A stretch of 64,000 nt of DNA from Daphnia carinata. Its lineage: Eukaryota > Arthropoda > Branchiopoda > Diplostraca > Daphniidae. The stretch covers positions 5,020,971 through 5,084,970 of the forward strand of contig NC_081333.1 in assembly GCF_022539665.2 (NCBI RefSeq). The letters run 5' to 3'. Positions 45,793 through 58,000 of this stretch are shown here, in pieces (position 1 is the stretch's first letter; the number at the start of each line of letters is the position of its first letter). The position numbers and the translations under genes were made by a program. The notes below the pieces were generated by a model. That model ran no database searches. It was given only the letters and a program-made list of their open reading frames with translations, and was not told the origin of the DNA.

Positions 45793-46416
45793 ATCATCGT
45801 ACATCGTTAAATTGCGGTAAATTCTCACAACCCAGCCTTTCTTTATTTTCAAAATTAATTTTTAAAAAATAAGAATTACAATTTGCCATAATTTTTTTTG
45901 AAATCGGCTCACCTGGTTAAACCAGTGGGACACTATTGAGTGCCTCTCTAAGAAATGTTAGAATTGAAATTGAATTGAAATTTGGTGGCAAACTTGGGCG
46001 CTGAAAGGTTGCGATAAAGTGAATAGACAATGATTTTCTGATGAGGACCTCTTCATTCAGCATCGCGACTGCAGATTGATTTCAATGGGCCTTTCTAGCC
46101 ACGGCGAAAAGCTCTCTCCAACCTGATCATTTAAATCAACGGCAGGAAATAAGTGCACATACAAAACTATCGCGGCTAGTCCTCCAGTTACTAATTTAGC
46201 AGAACGTTAAAACGAAAAACGTCGCATGAGAAGCCGCCCAGCATCCCTGAAGTATCCCGTAGTTTCATTTTATCAATTGTTTCACGAAAACTGATAAGAG
46301 TCAAAATCAGCTACAGGGACAGAAACTAGTTCGTCAACTAACGTTAGCAAAGTTTACGCACTCGTGACCGCTTAATATGCGGGCAGAACAACTCGACCGT
46401 TCACTTTTTGGCTGCT

Positions 46417-46905
46417 CGGGAGTAAAGGTAAGCCAATGTCGTTCCACAGAAAATGGTCTACGAAAATCGTCGGCACGTGCACGGTTATGACCAACAGTTA
46501 TTAAACAGAATATTTTGCCCGACACAACCAGCATGGTGAAACTATTGAAACACTGAGTTCCATAAAGCATTTGATTGAAAAATCTGGTATGTGCTATAAT
46601 AATGCATACGTCTCACGATAGTTATTGTTGCGAAAAAATTTCGCACGGTCAGCCTTATCCGACGCAAGGCGAAGATGGTGTCTTCATTGACGGACGAGAG
46701 TTGTGCAAAGAAGAATTGAAATCTCTATGCCCAATAAAATGTCACTTAGCAAATACCGCGTCTGAATGGAGCTTCTGCTGAAAACACACAAAGAACTATG
46801 GTGGATGGTGGATCTACATTCCATTCACTGTTAGTTTGTTATTTGTAGTAGGTTTCATCCATTTGCTTGCCATGAAAACCTTTTCAAAACTACTTTGATC
46901 AAGTA
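46417..46905 (+). CDS. Cys-rich frame followed by a membrane segment (right arm of inverted repeat)
   Basis: One frame reads SYCCEKISHGQPYPTQGEDG to LCPIKCHLANTASEWSFC and a TGA near 46779. In the same frame a segment with NYGGWWIYIPFTVSLLFVVG then FIHLLAMKTF, a strong membrane helix, ends near 46898. The TGA is also present in the inverted copy at 44428-44860. Either the protein ends there, or an intron or fusion joins the Cys-rich part to the helix. Family not recognised. Confidence 0.35.
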
Positions 46906-46909
46906 TTTG

Positions 46910-47850
46910 ACATGGCCATAGCCAAATTTTTCCACCATCTCAGTTTGAAATGAAGAAGAAAATTTGTACAGAAACAAATGGAAGTCGGTGAACCCCATTG
47001 ACAAGATCAAACGTTTCTCTACCTGTAAGTCAACAATTCATGTATAAAAGATAATAGAAGTGTTTCATATAATTGGTAGCATTTCTTATTACTGAAGTGG
47101 CACCTTCATTGTTAATTAGAGGAATTTTCAGGTCTACTATGTTCATTGAAACATAATTATGCATAGCCTTGACATTCCAGGTATATTCCTACGAAAGTTA
47201 AAAGAAGTGTAGTAATGAGTGAAATGTAAAATGATATAATTGATGTTGATATTTGAGATGTGAACTACTCCAGACACTTCTTCTTCATGGAAATAAATTA
47301 CAGCAGGAACGGTCTAATTCTATCATGGGACTTTCTATAACCATAATGCAGCTATAGAACCATAACTAAAAAATCAATGTAGGCCAGCATTGCGCAGAGA
47401 TTTTTTTACACAAACAACATATTTGTGGTACCTTCGTTAACAACTACTAGTTGGCGTCCGTACCTATATGACAACAGCTGGTCGTAAGTGTTATAAATAA
47501 AAATAAAAGGCGCCAGTTTCGGCTGCCGGATCAATAGTTTAAATACCCATTAAATATGGCTGATCATCCCATTTAATTCAAAAATTAGATTTCCGCAATT
47601 AGTTTTCAGTAGTTGTTTGCCGATTTAAACGACTTTGCATGGCAGGCATATTTCACAGATGAAATGCGATTGATCGCATAAGCTAGATTCTGGACAGCCC
47701 AAATCTAAACGGCACTAATCCATTAAAAAAAATACCTCAGTAAAACGTATGAATCAGGTTTCTTCTGTTTTCTAGGGCTAAATTTACCTTGTGAGACGCG
47801 GTTGGCTTCAACTTATTTTTTTCCTCACAATTGCATAACATCCAGTAAAA
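46910..47850. other. spacer without recognisable gene
   Basis: AT-rich, no exon or RNA gene identified. Confidence 0.3.
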
Positions 47851-47851
47851 A

Positions 47852-48485
47852 TCTATACTCTAAAAAAAACAAGGAAATTGGAGGTGGAGCCTGTGTCTGT
47901 GACTTTGTGCTTTTGTTTTGATTGGCTGGCGTCAAAACCGTCGTCTGCTACAGTGAATTTAGGATGTTGTGATTGGCTGGCGCCAAATCCGCAGTGAATT
48001 GGTGGGATGGGGATTTGGAAAACTAAAATGCGGGTGGAATTTCGGAATTGGGTAATTTGGGCGAGTAAAGTGGGTTAAGGCAAAAAGTGAGTGGCGGGCA
48101 ACTAAACGGGCTTTTTGGCGGGCAGAGACTGCACAATAGATTGGATAAATGCAATTTTTTAGTCTACGGGCTTGGCTTAAAACGGGTGGGCGCTACAATA
48201 GGTAACTGTATGGTGGAAGACGGGCAACTACAGTGGGTTTTTAAACTAATTTTTTTCAACTAAAAAATTGCATTTATCCAATCTATTGTGCAGTCTCTGC
48301 CCGCCAAAAAGCCCGTTTAGTTGCCCGCCACTCACTTTTTGCCTTAACCCACTTTACTCGCCAAGAAACTCGCCGTTGTTGCCCATCGACCCCCTCTCTG
48401 CCCGCTAAAACACCTGCCGTAGTGGCCAATAAAAATCATAAATGAAACTAATAAACTAAAATAAATAAGAATTTAATTAAAATAA
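47852..48485 (+). mobile_element. truncated Helitron-like element with perfect palindrome
   Basis: Begins TCTATACTC after an A, as Helitrons do, and shares its first about 90 bases with the element at 48486. It then contains two arms of about 100 bp (48062-48162 and 48259-48360) that are reverse complements without a mismatch on reading, separated by about 97 bp. No CTRR 3' end was found, so it is truncated or was overrun by its neighbour. Confidence 0.6.
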
Positions 48486-49644
48486 TCTATACTCTATAAA
48501 AAAACAAGGAAATTGGAGGTGGAGCCTGTGTTTGTGACTTTGTGCTTTTGTTTTGATTGGCTGGCGTCAAAACCGCCGCCGGCTGCTGTGATTGGCTGAC
48601 GCCAAAACCGTCGTCTGCTACAGTGAATTGGTGGGATGGGGTTTTGGAAAACGAAACTGCAGGTGGAATTGCGGATTTGGGCAATTTTTCAGTCTATGGG
48701 CTTTGCGTTAACGGGTGGGCAACGGCACGTAAGCTAACGGGCAGGGCGTTTTATTATTATTATTCTAATTAAATTTTAATAATTGTATTTTATTTTATTG
48801 GTTTTACTCATTATTTTGGCGGGCAGAGAGGGGTTGGAGGGGAACAACGGCGAGTGGTTGGCGAGCAAAGTGGGTTGACGGGCAGAGGCAAAAAGTGAGT
48901 GGACAGGCAACTAAACGGGCTTTTTGACGGGCAGAGACTGCACAATAGATCGGATAAATGCTTTTTTTAGTCTACGGGCTTGGCTTAAAACGGGTGTGCG
49001 CTACAATAGGTAAGCCGACGGGCAGAGACTGTACGGTGGAAGACGGGCAACTACAGCGGGTTTTTTGGTGGGTAAAGAGGGTTGACGGGCAGAGTCTATT
49101 CGAGAAAAAAGGGGCAGAGGGGAAAAGTGGGTGGACGGCAACTACAGCGGGCGTTTTCTGGGCTGAGGCTGTGACGGAAAGACGGGCAAAAGCAAATGAA
49201 AAAGTCAATGGGCCACTATAGCAGTCGTTTTGGCGGGCAACGAGTGGGGTGACGGGTAGAAATGGGATCATCGGGCAGCGAGTGGTCGACGGGCAGAGAG
49301 GGGGTCGACTCGCAGAGAAGGGGTTGACGGGCAGAAAGGGGGTCGACGGGCAGAAGGAGGCCGGTGGGCAGAGAGAGGGTCGACGGGCAATAACAGCGGG
49401 CTTCTTAGCGGGCAGAAGTTGGGTGGGCGGATAACTATAGCGTTCGTTTTGACGGGCAGAGACTGGACAAAAGGACGGGCAAACGCAAAAAAGGTCAATG
49501 GGGCAGAAAGGGGAACTCTTGATTGATACATAGAATTAAGAGTAGACGGGCAAAAAATAGGCACTGGTCAGGTTTCTTAAAAATAGCGTTAAAATACGCT
49601 AGCGCCACCTATACACCGGCCCTGGACGGGCCCAAAGTTACTAG
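48486..49644 (+). mobile_element. non-autonomous Helitron-like element
   Basis: The 5' end TCTATACTCTA follows an A. The 3' end is a GC hairpin (GGCCC TGGAC GGGCC at about 49618-49632), about 8 bases, then CTAG followed by T. These fit Helitron rules: TC start, hairpin then CTRR end, insertion between A and T, no target duplication. There is no Rep/helicase gene. The interior is full of GGGCAGAG-type minisatellite units. Confidence 0.65.
49240..49420 (+). repeat. GTCGACGGGCAGAG minisatellite
   Basis: About nine imperfect units of 17-20 bp with core GACGGGCAGA, many with GTCGAC. Related single units are scattered from 48060 to 49560. Tandem and without conserved repeat/spacer alternation. Confidence 0.75.
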
Positions 49645-50310
49645 TAATAAATAATAAATAGCACCCAGCATTGAACCCATTAGTACCAATATTGGCCGCA
49701 ACGTGATATGGAGGATATTTGTATAGTATCAACGATGCATGATGCCACACCCAAATTCGTGATTGCTATATAATAATTTAAAACTTTAAACATTTAGTTA
49801 AATTTTTTTGTTTTATAACTTGAAATAGCCATTAACGGTGTAAATGGAAACTGAAAAACATTCACATTTCATACTGCTATATTGAATTACAAACGGAAAG
49901 ACGAATGGATTTTAACCACATCAACTACACAATGCTCATTGCTAACGCAACGAAACAATGCGACTGCCTGCCGCGCAACTGAGTACATGAATTCCCAGCA
50001 TATTTATCAATAACAATTACGTACTGTAGTTCTTACCAATGTCCTAACGCATAATGTGTTCAGCAATTACAGTGTTGTACAAACCCATATTGAAATCGCC
50101 TTCATCCGCTTCATATAATAAAGAATAAAAACAACTAGATTCGGTAACGACATTATAGCTGTATTCAACATTCGATTTAAAACCACATTCGTTTAGACTA
50201 GTTAATGCATAAATACATGGCAGAAATATATTCATCTTGGAACTCAAGGACTGCAAATAAAACAAAATCTAATTCTCCCATCATCGAAGTTGATGGACAA
50301 CGCAATTTTC
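49645..50310. other. spacer with one weak minus-strand frame
   Basis: A 73-codon minus-strand frame (50044-50265) contains MNIFLPCIYALTS, signal-peptide-like, and several Cys, but no supporting context or homology. Not called as a gene. Confidence 0.3.
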
Positions 50311-50314
50311 ACAA

Positions 50315-50605
50315 TTAATAATATTTTGGTGGTTCAATGTAATTTTGAGTTGCATACGTTGTTGTGTAATAAGCTGGAGAACTGGGAGCGGCGTATATGG
50401 TGGTGCAGTAACTGGAGCGGTGTATGTGGTAGTGTAGTACCGTGGCGCTTTTGTCGTGTAGTGTTTTGAGGCCCCAACAGTTTGGTAGTAGCTTGGAGCT
50501 GAATAGTACTTCGGTGGCTCGACGTAGTAGCTTTGAGTGGCATATGTTGTTGTGTAGTATGCTGGAGCTTCAGTTTAATAAATTAGTGCAGCATATGTTG
50601 TGGTG
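50315..50605 (-). pseudogene. Tyr-rich cuticle-like gene, 3' part
   Basis: Downstream portion of the gene whose upstream part is at 60830-61700. The minus-strand reading from the insertion point gives YTTTYAALIY, a TAA stop, then TEAPAYYTTTYATQSYYVEP and PPKYYSAPSYYQT; a frameshift near 50400 leads to the final EPPKYY and a TAA at 50315-50317. Repeats of YYTTTYAAP/YYTEAP type suggest a structural cuticle or eggshell-like protein. The stop and frameshift mean the gene was already dead, or died after the transposon entered. Confidence 0.75.
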
Positions 50606-50895
50606 TAGGGTAAAAGCGCGAATTGGGACACAGGCCCGGCTCCTGCTAATTTGGGACAAAATATGTACATATCTTCGCTTCACGAATCGTATACCAATAA
50701 TGGTTCTATTGGGACATCTTATAGGGTAATTATAAACTAAAAGGGGGGTTATGCAATTTGTCCAAAGGGCAAATTATAAAATGTAACAATAACCGAGAAA
50801 ACGATAATTGAAATCTGTGCGTATTGCTTGCGGGCGAATAACGTATACAGTGCACTACTTATAAGTTGACACCTAGACGACACAGGAAATATATA

Positions 50896-53800
50896 GGGGA
50901 GACCGGGGCTAGACCGGACGGGGGCTAAACCAACCATTTGATTTTTTTTTGTTCAATTTTGATTGTAAAATTTTGAAATTTTTACCCAACATTATTAGTG
51001 CGATTTCGCACCTTTGGACAAAATTTCAAACTGTTGTCTAAAGAAATGAACGAAATAAGATGAAAGACCGGTTATGATATGTTTTTTTTTCGCTTTGCGT
51101 TCGCAGTGTTTTTCGTCTTGCCGACGCACGAACTAATACACAATTTTGAAAAAATTTTCTGAAATTGGTTTTTCATTTGTGTTTATGATGGTTTTTTCAG
51201 AAGAATTTTCGCTTGTATAGTATTTGAGTTATCTGGGTTTTACCGCAACACGGCTCTTGGGGGTTACATCGGACAACAAGAAAGGGGTGATACCGGACAT
51301 GCTAACTGGCAGCTTGTTAGATGCTTGTTTAGTGAATAAACTTTACAAGATACACTCGAGTGCAATAAAATGCCAAACTTATCCATGGTTACATCGGCAT
51401 ATAGGTTATATAAGAAGAAATTTGGGTTGCTGGTCTCATTCTGATTTCGCAACTCGCACTGATTGTACACTCTACTAAAGGGCAATTTAACCATTTTAGC
51501 TTTTTGATTGTCTTACCGTTTGCCTATCTTTTTCCAGAATGGTTCGCAACTATGTTAGGAAAAGCTCGCAGCCGCGTCCGTCGGAGGAAACACTGCAACT
51601 TGCCGTTGCGGAGGTGATGGAGAAGCGCATGTCCCTCAGAGCAGCAGCGCAGTATTTCGGGCTTGCTAGATCTACTGTAGCTGACTACGTCCGTAAAGTC
51701 CGCGTAAATGGCGACATCGTTCCCAACCAGTTAAAGCGATGTCAACTGTGATGAGGCTAACTCCTCATCCAGTGCAGCGAGCTGTCAATCACCGGCACCA
51801 CTACCACGCACGGCAACGAGGCACCCAAGCATCTACTTACCACCCACGACGCTTCCAAGGAAGTCTACAGCCACGTAGGCAACCACGTCCACACCTTGAG
51901 TCGCAACTCACGATCCCGCGTTATCTATAAAAAACGCGCCCACGGTTGCGACGTCAAGGAGTAACACCACCGTGACTTATACAAGTGCTTTATTGTATCG
52001 TGCTGTGCCAGGAGTTAATACATTCATGTGAAACGATTATGTGCATTGTTTAATATCAACTTAACATTATGCACACTACACAACACATAAGGCAAATCTT
52101 TACTGCTGGTTTAGAGAGCGAACTTGCCGATTATTTGAAAAAGTGTTCGCTGATGAACCACGGCCTGACTCCACTGGAAACCCGTAAACTGGCATTTTCA
52201 TTTGCCGCCGCCAACAACGTTCAAGTCCCTTTTAACTGGAAAATCACTGAAGCTGCTTCTCGCGATTGGTTTTCGGGCTTTCTTAAAAGAAATCCAACTT
52301 TGGCCATCCGTGCTCCAGAACAAACAAGCCAGGGCCGCGCAAGCGGCTTCAACAAACCCGTCGTAGCCAAATTTTTCGACAATTTGATGACAGTAATGCT
52401 TCTCTACAATTTTTCCGCCTTCCGAATCTGGAACACTGACGAAACCGGCATCCCAACGGTTATGCCTCCCCCGAAAGTTGTCACCACGAAAGGACTTAAG
52501 CAAGTGCAACAAACTGTCTCGCACGAACGCGACGTAAATGTCACGATGCTAGCCTTCATATCTGCTGCTGGCACGCACATCCCACCAGTCTACATTTTCC
52601 CGCGGAAAAATTTTTTAACATCAATGACGCGAGCTGGCCCTACTGGGTGTGTGGGATTCGCGCATCCGTCAGGATGGATCAACGGCGACACATTCCTAGA
52701 TAGCCTGAAACATTTCGCCGCTTGCACGGGCTGCTCCAAGGAAGTTCCCCATTTGTTGCTACTGGATAACCATTCCAGCCATCTAGATCTAAACGTTATC
52801 AACTTCGCTAGAGATAATGGGATTGTGATGTTGACTTTCCCGCCTCACTGTTCACATAAATTACAGCCCCTGGACGTAAGCGTTTTCGGGCCATCCAAAA
52901 GCGCGCTCAGGACTTCGTTTAATGATTGGCAGGATCTCAATCCAGGTGGCCGGATTTCAATCCATCAAATTGCGGAGCTCAGCCGAAAGCCATATGAACG
53001 GTCATTCAATACATCGAACATCATCAGTGGTTTTTCTAAGTCTGGTATATTCCCTTTTGATCGTGATACATTTTCAGATGCCGATTTCTTACCATCATTT
53101 GCAACCGATCGCCTCGATTGTAAGTGTCTTCTTCACACATTGTTAGTTTTGGAGCAATTTGAATTACCCTGGTTTCTTATTGGTTCTAGTTTCTGCGGCC
53201 GCTACTCCTGCAACATCCACCGTGATCCTAGCGACCGTTCATCAACCGTCATCAACTGTTGTCGCACCATGTGCAATTAGGCCTTTCCCTCAAATCAACC
53301 AAGATAGGCAAACAACAGGCCGTAAAAGGAATGCCGGTAGAACGCGCATCCTCACTAGCACTCCAGAGAAGAATTCTTTGGAACAGGATCATATGTCAAA
53401 ACGTAAAAAAGTTCCCGCTCCAGCTATTCCCAGAAAGAACAACAAAGAAAACGAAGAGAATTTTGAACCGAGAGCAGAGGCTACTGAAGATTTCAGTTCA
53501 TCCATCAGTTCTTCGGATCTGCCCCCAATTCCGTCGCCTAAAAGAACCCGCTCCGGTAGAACAGTGAAAAACGTTCAAAAAATTGCTCTTTAAGTATTTT
53601 CCAATGTCAACTGTTTGAAGAAATATATATTTTCTTAATGCCAACGCCAGTACAATGTTTTATTCACTTTTTAAAATTATTAGTAGATGTTATTTTGATA
53701 ATAAGTAGATGTGGACGGTTTAACCCACACCCTGTCCGACTTCACCCCGCATAGTTTAATATGGGTCCATTTTTTTTAAAATTCAAAATCTAATAACACT

Positions 53801-53950
53801 TTTGTTTATTATCGAGCGATCATGAAAGAGTTACAGGACCTAGCGCAAAGTTTGGCGATTCAACTGGTGCAAAAAAATTAACCGAATTGCAAACCAGTGA
53901 AAAGTAATTCACTTACAGCGAATTCCGTCCGGACTAGCCCCGGTCTCCCC
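50896..53950 (+). mobile_element. nested pogo/Tigger-type transposon, 3,055 bp
   Basis: Inverted ends GGGGAGACCGGGGCTAG, then A or T, then CCGGACGG (one mismatch in about 26 bp), and a TA duplication (50894-50895, 53951-53952). It carries one transposase gene (51539-53593). It lies inside the left part of the larger pogo element, so it is the younger insertion. Confidence 0.9.
51539..53593 (+). CDS. pogo-type DDD transposase of nested element
   Basis: Exons by splice signals: 51539-51874, 52092-53119, 53190-53593, about 589 aa. Domains: psq-type helix-turn-helix at residues about 15-52 (LQLAVAEVMEKRMSLRAAAQ, then YFGLARSTVADYV); CENP-B-like region (LADYLKKCSLMNHGLTPLE); catalytic core with Asp residues in WNTDETGIPT, LLLLDNHSSHL and SHKLQPLDVSVFG, the pogo DDD pattern; Ser/Lys/Arg-rich tail with KRKK and SPKRTRSGRT, probably a nuclear localisation and DNA-binding tail. 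The summed exon length is one base too many: the psq frame and the following frame differ by 1 nt near 51735, so this copy has a frameshift or uses a splice I did not find. Otherwise intact. Confidence 0.85.
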
Positions 53951-54684
53951 TAAGGTAAAATTGAAGAAACCCATTAACTAATTATATCAAACCGTAGAGA
54001 AAGTTAAGGACTACAAATTAAGCACAAGTCTGTCCCATTAAATACTAATTTATGCTAATGTCAGCAATAAGAAAAAAACCCATTCCTGCTAATTTGGGAC
54101 AGTCGACGCTAATTTTGGACACAGTTATTTTCGAAAAAGAAAATAAATTTTTTTTTCAAGAGTTTTACATCAATCGATGCAGAATTCAAAAAGAAATAGA
54201 TTGATGTGGGATATTTGTACGTTTTTTTGTATCCTTTTGATGTAAATTGCAAAAAAATACTTTGAGGCCTTAGATTCTAGTCTGGCTTCATCCACGCAGC
54301 TTTTTTTTTTAATTAACTTACATCCTTTCACTTTTTTTTCGTAACTTCAAAGCTAATAGACTCTTTGTAATTTTCAAGGTAATTGGGTATTTTTGTTTCC
54401 TCTTATGAGGTAGAAAACAAAAAAATTTTATGAAACTGTTGTACCTTATTGGGACACACGCTTTTTTTAGATTTTTCAGAAATTCCAGTGGTTTTTCACG
54501 CTTTTCATGGTCTTTTTACTTTTGGTAATAGAAATTTACTTATAAGTTATTATGTTTAGGTAAAACTATTTTTAAAAACTGTTTTCCCCTTCCAGTCATA
54601 ACCCCATTTGTTTGTGCTTTACGTAAAAGCACTAATTCGGGACATTCTTTGCGAAGAAAATGGGATGGCGGATTTTTTTTACGA

Positions 54685-54765
54685 TAAGACCCAGGTAGCT
54701 CAGGGGATGAATGCTTGGCTGGGGAGACGAAGGTCTGAGGTTCAATCCTCACCATCGGTTATTAA
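54685..54765 (+). tRNA. tRNA-like sequence A inside pogo element
   Basis: GGTAGCTCAGGGGATGAATG resembles a D-arm/A box. TGAGG TTCAATC CTCA forms a perfect 5-bp T-arm with a 7-base loop (B box). The acceptor stem does not pair convincingly, so it is likely a tRNA-derived sequence or a pseudogene, not a functional tRNA. Confidence 0.4.
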
Positions 54766-54904
54766 TTGTCGCGTTTTATTAATTCGTTCAAAGAATTTAT
54801 GTGGCGTGGAAGATGTGCGTCTTCACGTCAGATAAACTCTAAAAAAATAACATTTTTACTTGCATTTTTTGGTTTGTTTCAAATGTTGTTTATAAATACA
54901 AATT

Positions 54905-54976
54905 ATAGGTAGATAGCTCTGTGGTAGAGCACTAGCCTTACAGTCGTAAGGACTGAGGATCAATCCCAGACAATGG
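54905..54976 (+). tRNA. tRNA-like sequence B inside pogo element
   Basis: D-arm GCTC TGTGGTA GAGC pairs perfectly. An anticodon-type hairpin CCTTAC AGTC GTAAGG has a loop shorter than 7. B-box-like GGATCAATCCC. Probably tRNA-derived and degenerate. Confidence 0.4.
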
Positions 54977-55082
54977 CTAAATCTTAATAGTTGATAAAAG
55001 GCTAGAAAACTATCTAACCAGTAAAAATATGCTGATGGAGAATAGGATTTTTTAATGAGTTTTTCATTTCTCTGTTTCAAAG

Positions 55083-58000
55083 ATGGCTTACACTACAGAG
55101 GATCTAGAGAATGCGGTCGCAACCTACATCTCCGGTGATGGATCGTATCGAAGCGTCGCCAGCATGTTTGGCATTCCCAAATCCACGCTCAGTCACAAGG
55201 TATTTGTAATTCATTTTCCAATCATATTCAGAAAAGTTAAATGCACTGACTAACGATTGTAATTGTAATTGTATTTGCTAATTATGATATTGCTTGTATT
55301 CGCACATTAAGATCTTAAAGTTTGCCGGCGGTTGCAACAAGGAAGGGCCAATTAAAAACAAAAGAGGAAGGCCAACTCTTCTGTTAGAAGAAGACGAAAT
55401 CGTTATCGCTAATTGGTTTCGCAGTATGGCTAGCAAAGGGTTTCCGGTGACAAACAAGGAATTGCTGGATTCCATTAAGCATACCTTGAATAGGGCGAAA
55501 CGGACCACAATATTTGCTAATAATCGCCCAACGGAAAGATGGCTTCCGAAGTTTACAAAGCGGCATAACCTGTCATTGAGAACAGCAGAAACTTTGGACC
55601 TCGGCAAGAGCCATGTAACGCCTCACGACCTCCTGCAATGGGCATCACATGTTGAAAAATATTTCAAGTTGGTTTTCATTTTAATATTTTTTGCCGTAGC
55701 TTGGTTCTCGTTGCACCCGCACCTGTTTTTAGCTGCACAACTTCACATTCGCATTGTTTTTATCGATTAACACATATCATGAGGAATTTTTATTTATCTA
55801 TAATTTTGTTTCATAGTGAGAACGGCTTAGAGGGCATTTTCACCGATCCCAGAAGATCTTTCAATTGTGATGAAAGTTTCTTTCTTCTTGCACCAGGCAA
55901 AGGGAAAGTCTTGTCAGAAATTGAAGCTAGAGATGTTTATCTCTAACTGAAAAGTTCTGCCAAGACTGGTGTCTCTGTTTTGGCTACCATCTCGGCGTCT
56001 GGTTGGATTTTACCCCCCTTTGTCATTTACCCTTCTGAGCGAACACAGCAATGGATGTTGCAAGAACAAATGCCACCTGGCTTTAAGGTATTTTGTACCA
56101 AGAAAGGGTGGATGACGGTCGATGCCTTTTGCTATTGGCTGTCACATCAATTCGTTCCTCAATTGAAGATGAAGGATGTCCAGTTCCCCGTGGTGCTATA
56201 TCTGGATGGCCACCGCAGCCACATTAATATCCGGATTTCGGATATTTGCACTGAAAACCAGATCATCTTAATCTGTTTTCCCCCAAACACAACACATATA
56301 TTGCAGCCGTGTGATGTGGCTCTTTTTAAGCCCTTGAAGAGCCTTTGGAAAACCAAAGTTCACGAGTGGACAGGAAAGGATCCAATGAATAAAGTCACGG
56401 TGAAGAATATGGCCCATTTGCTCAACGAAGTGTGGCAAAATTTGCCTACTAAGTATGGGCAAAATGGTTTCAGAGCTTGTGGCTTGTATCCATGGAATCC
56501 CGATGCCGTAAAGTAAGTTTTTAGCTATTTGAACATTTAATAGACTTCTTAACTAATAGCGTTTGCATTTTAGAATTTCCAAATGTTTGTACAAAGATGA
56601 CGAACAAGATGACGAGAGAGATAGCGATGGCGCCCCTATTTCTTCTTTGGACTTGCTTGAAGAGCCTCCTGCCCAAGAAAGTTCTTCATCGCAATCAGAT
56701 CTAAATTCTGGGGGATTTCCTGATTCTGTAAGTATATGTTGTTATTAGGTATTGTATTCTTTGATTACTTTTTCTAATTGATCGAATTCATTCTTAGTCT
56801 AAAGATGCATCCATTAGCGAACTGCAGCCTCTTGCCTCGGTGCCACTAACTGGAGTTCATTCATCAACACTGCTATTGGATTCATCGTTGAACCCAGTAT
56901 ACGTAAGGTTTCTACTATCTTTATTCGTGAAACATGTTTTAACATTGTATTAAAATCCAAGAGTGGACATGCAATCCTGGCAGAATTTGAAAAGAATATC
57001 TCGCCAGTTACAATAGACAGGTTCATTCAAATTCTGGGATGCGAAAAACAAGGCCGAGTTTCGGAAATGGCCAACCAATTAAGTGATATGGATAAGGTCA
57101 AGTACGAATTGTGGAAAGACCTTATTCAAAGATATTTTGGAGAAATCAGAGGTAAGCGAAAAGAGTTACGTATTTCCTTCATATTCAAGGCTAATTTTTG
57201 CATTTTGCGTTTCCAGCTGTATCGACATGCAAACATCCCTCAAAACTGGATTTTGGTCCCCTTCCCAAGATTTCAAAATCTTCACGGAAGCGCGATCCGC
57301 CGTTAGCCATTCTCACTACAGAAAAAGCCAAAAAACATTTGGCGGGAGTGGAAAAACGGAGGCAGCAGCTAACTGGGAAAAGTGCCGGAAAGGAAAATTT
57401 TCTTCAAAAAACCAATGCGCCACAGTTGGATGATGACTTCTACGACGACGTGGACGAGGAATACATCCAATACATGGAAATGTAAGTTAAATTTGTCATT
57501 TTAAGAAATATCGTTTACACAGCATTTTGGTGGGAACGTACATTTCCAGTCGCTGCCAACACCTGGACCATCTGAGGCTAATACTCCTCTTGTCACTTTG
57601 GCAAAAGATGGTAAGTTTTCATGGTATGGTTATAGCACTTGGTTAGTTTAATGTTTTGAATTCCCTAATTACTTATAATTATTTATTCTGCTTTACAGTC
57701 TGAAGACGAAAGGAAAAAAGGGCAAAAAGACGGCAGACAAGGTCTTTATAGAAGGATCCCGCCGCTCATCGAGGCTTCAAGCACGATTGAGAGTCGGGGA
57801 TCCTTCTGCCTTTATCGACGAAACCCAACAAAAGTTGCTAAGTGTTCTCTGTATGCTGTGTAAAAGCACAGGTACAGAGGATGATTGCAACCAATGTAGG
57901 GTTTGTGATTCGTGGATCCATGAGACCTGTTTCGGTATGGATAACCTTAAGGAACATGGCATCACCAGCTTTTGTTGTCCAACTTGCATGGACACCTTTG

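Noticed and set aside
49240-49420. CRISPR-like array
   Set aside because: Units are contiguous 17-20 bp minisatellite copies with no unique spacers, inside a eukaryotic repeat.
56890-56970. Frameshift in the PHD-pogo transposase
   Set aside because: A 59-bp intron (56903-56961) with GTAAGG donor and CCAAG acceptor restores the phase, so no frameshift need be assumed there.
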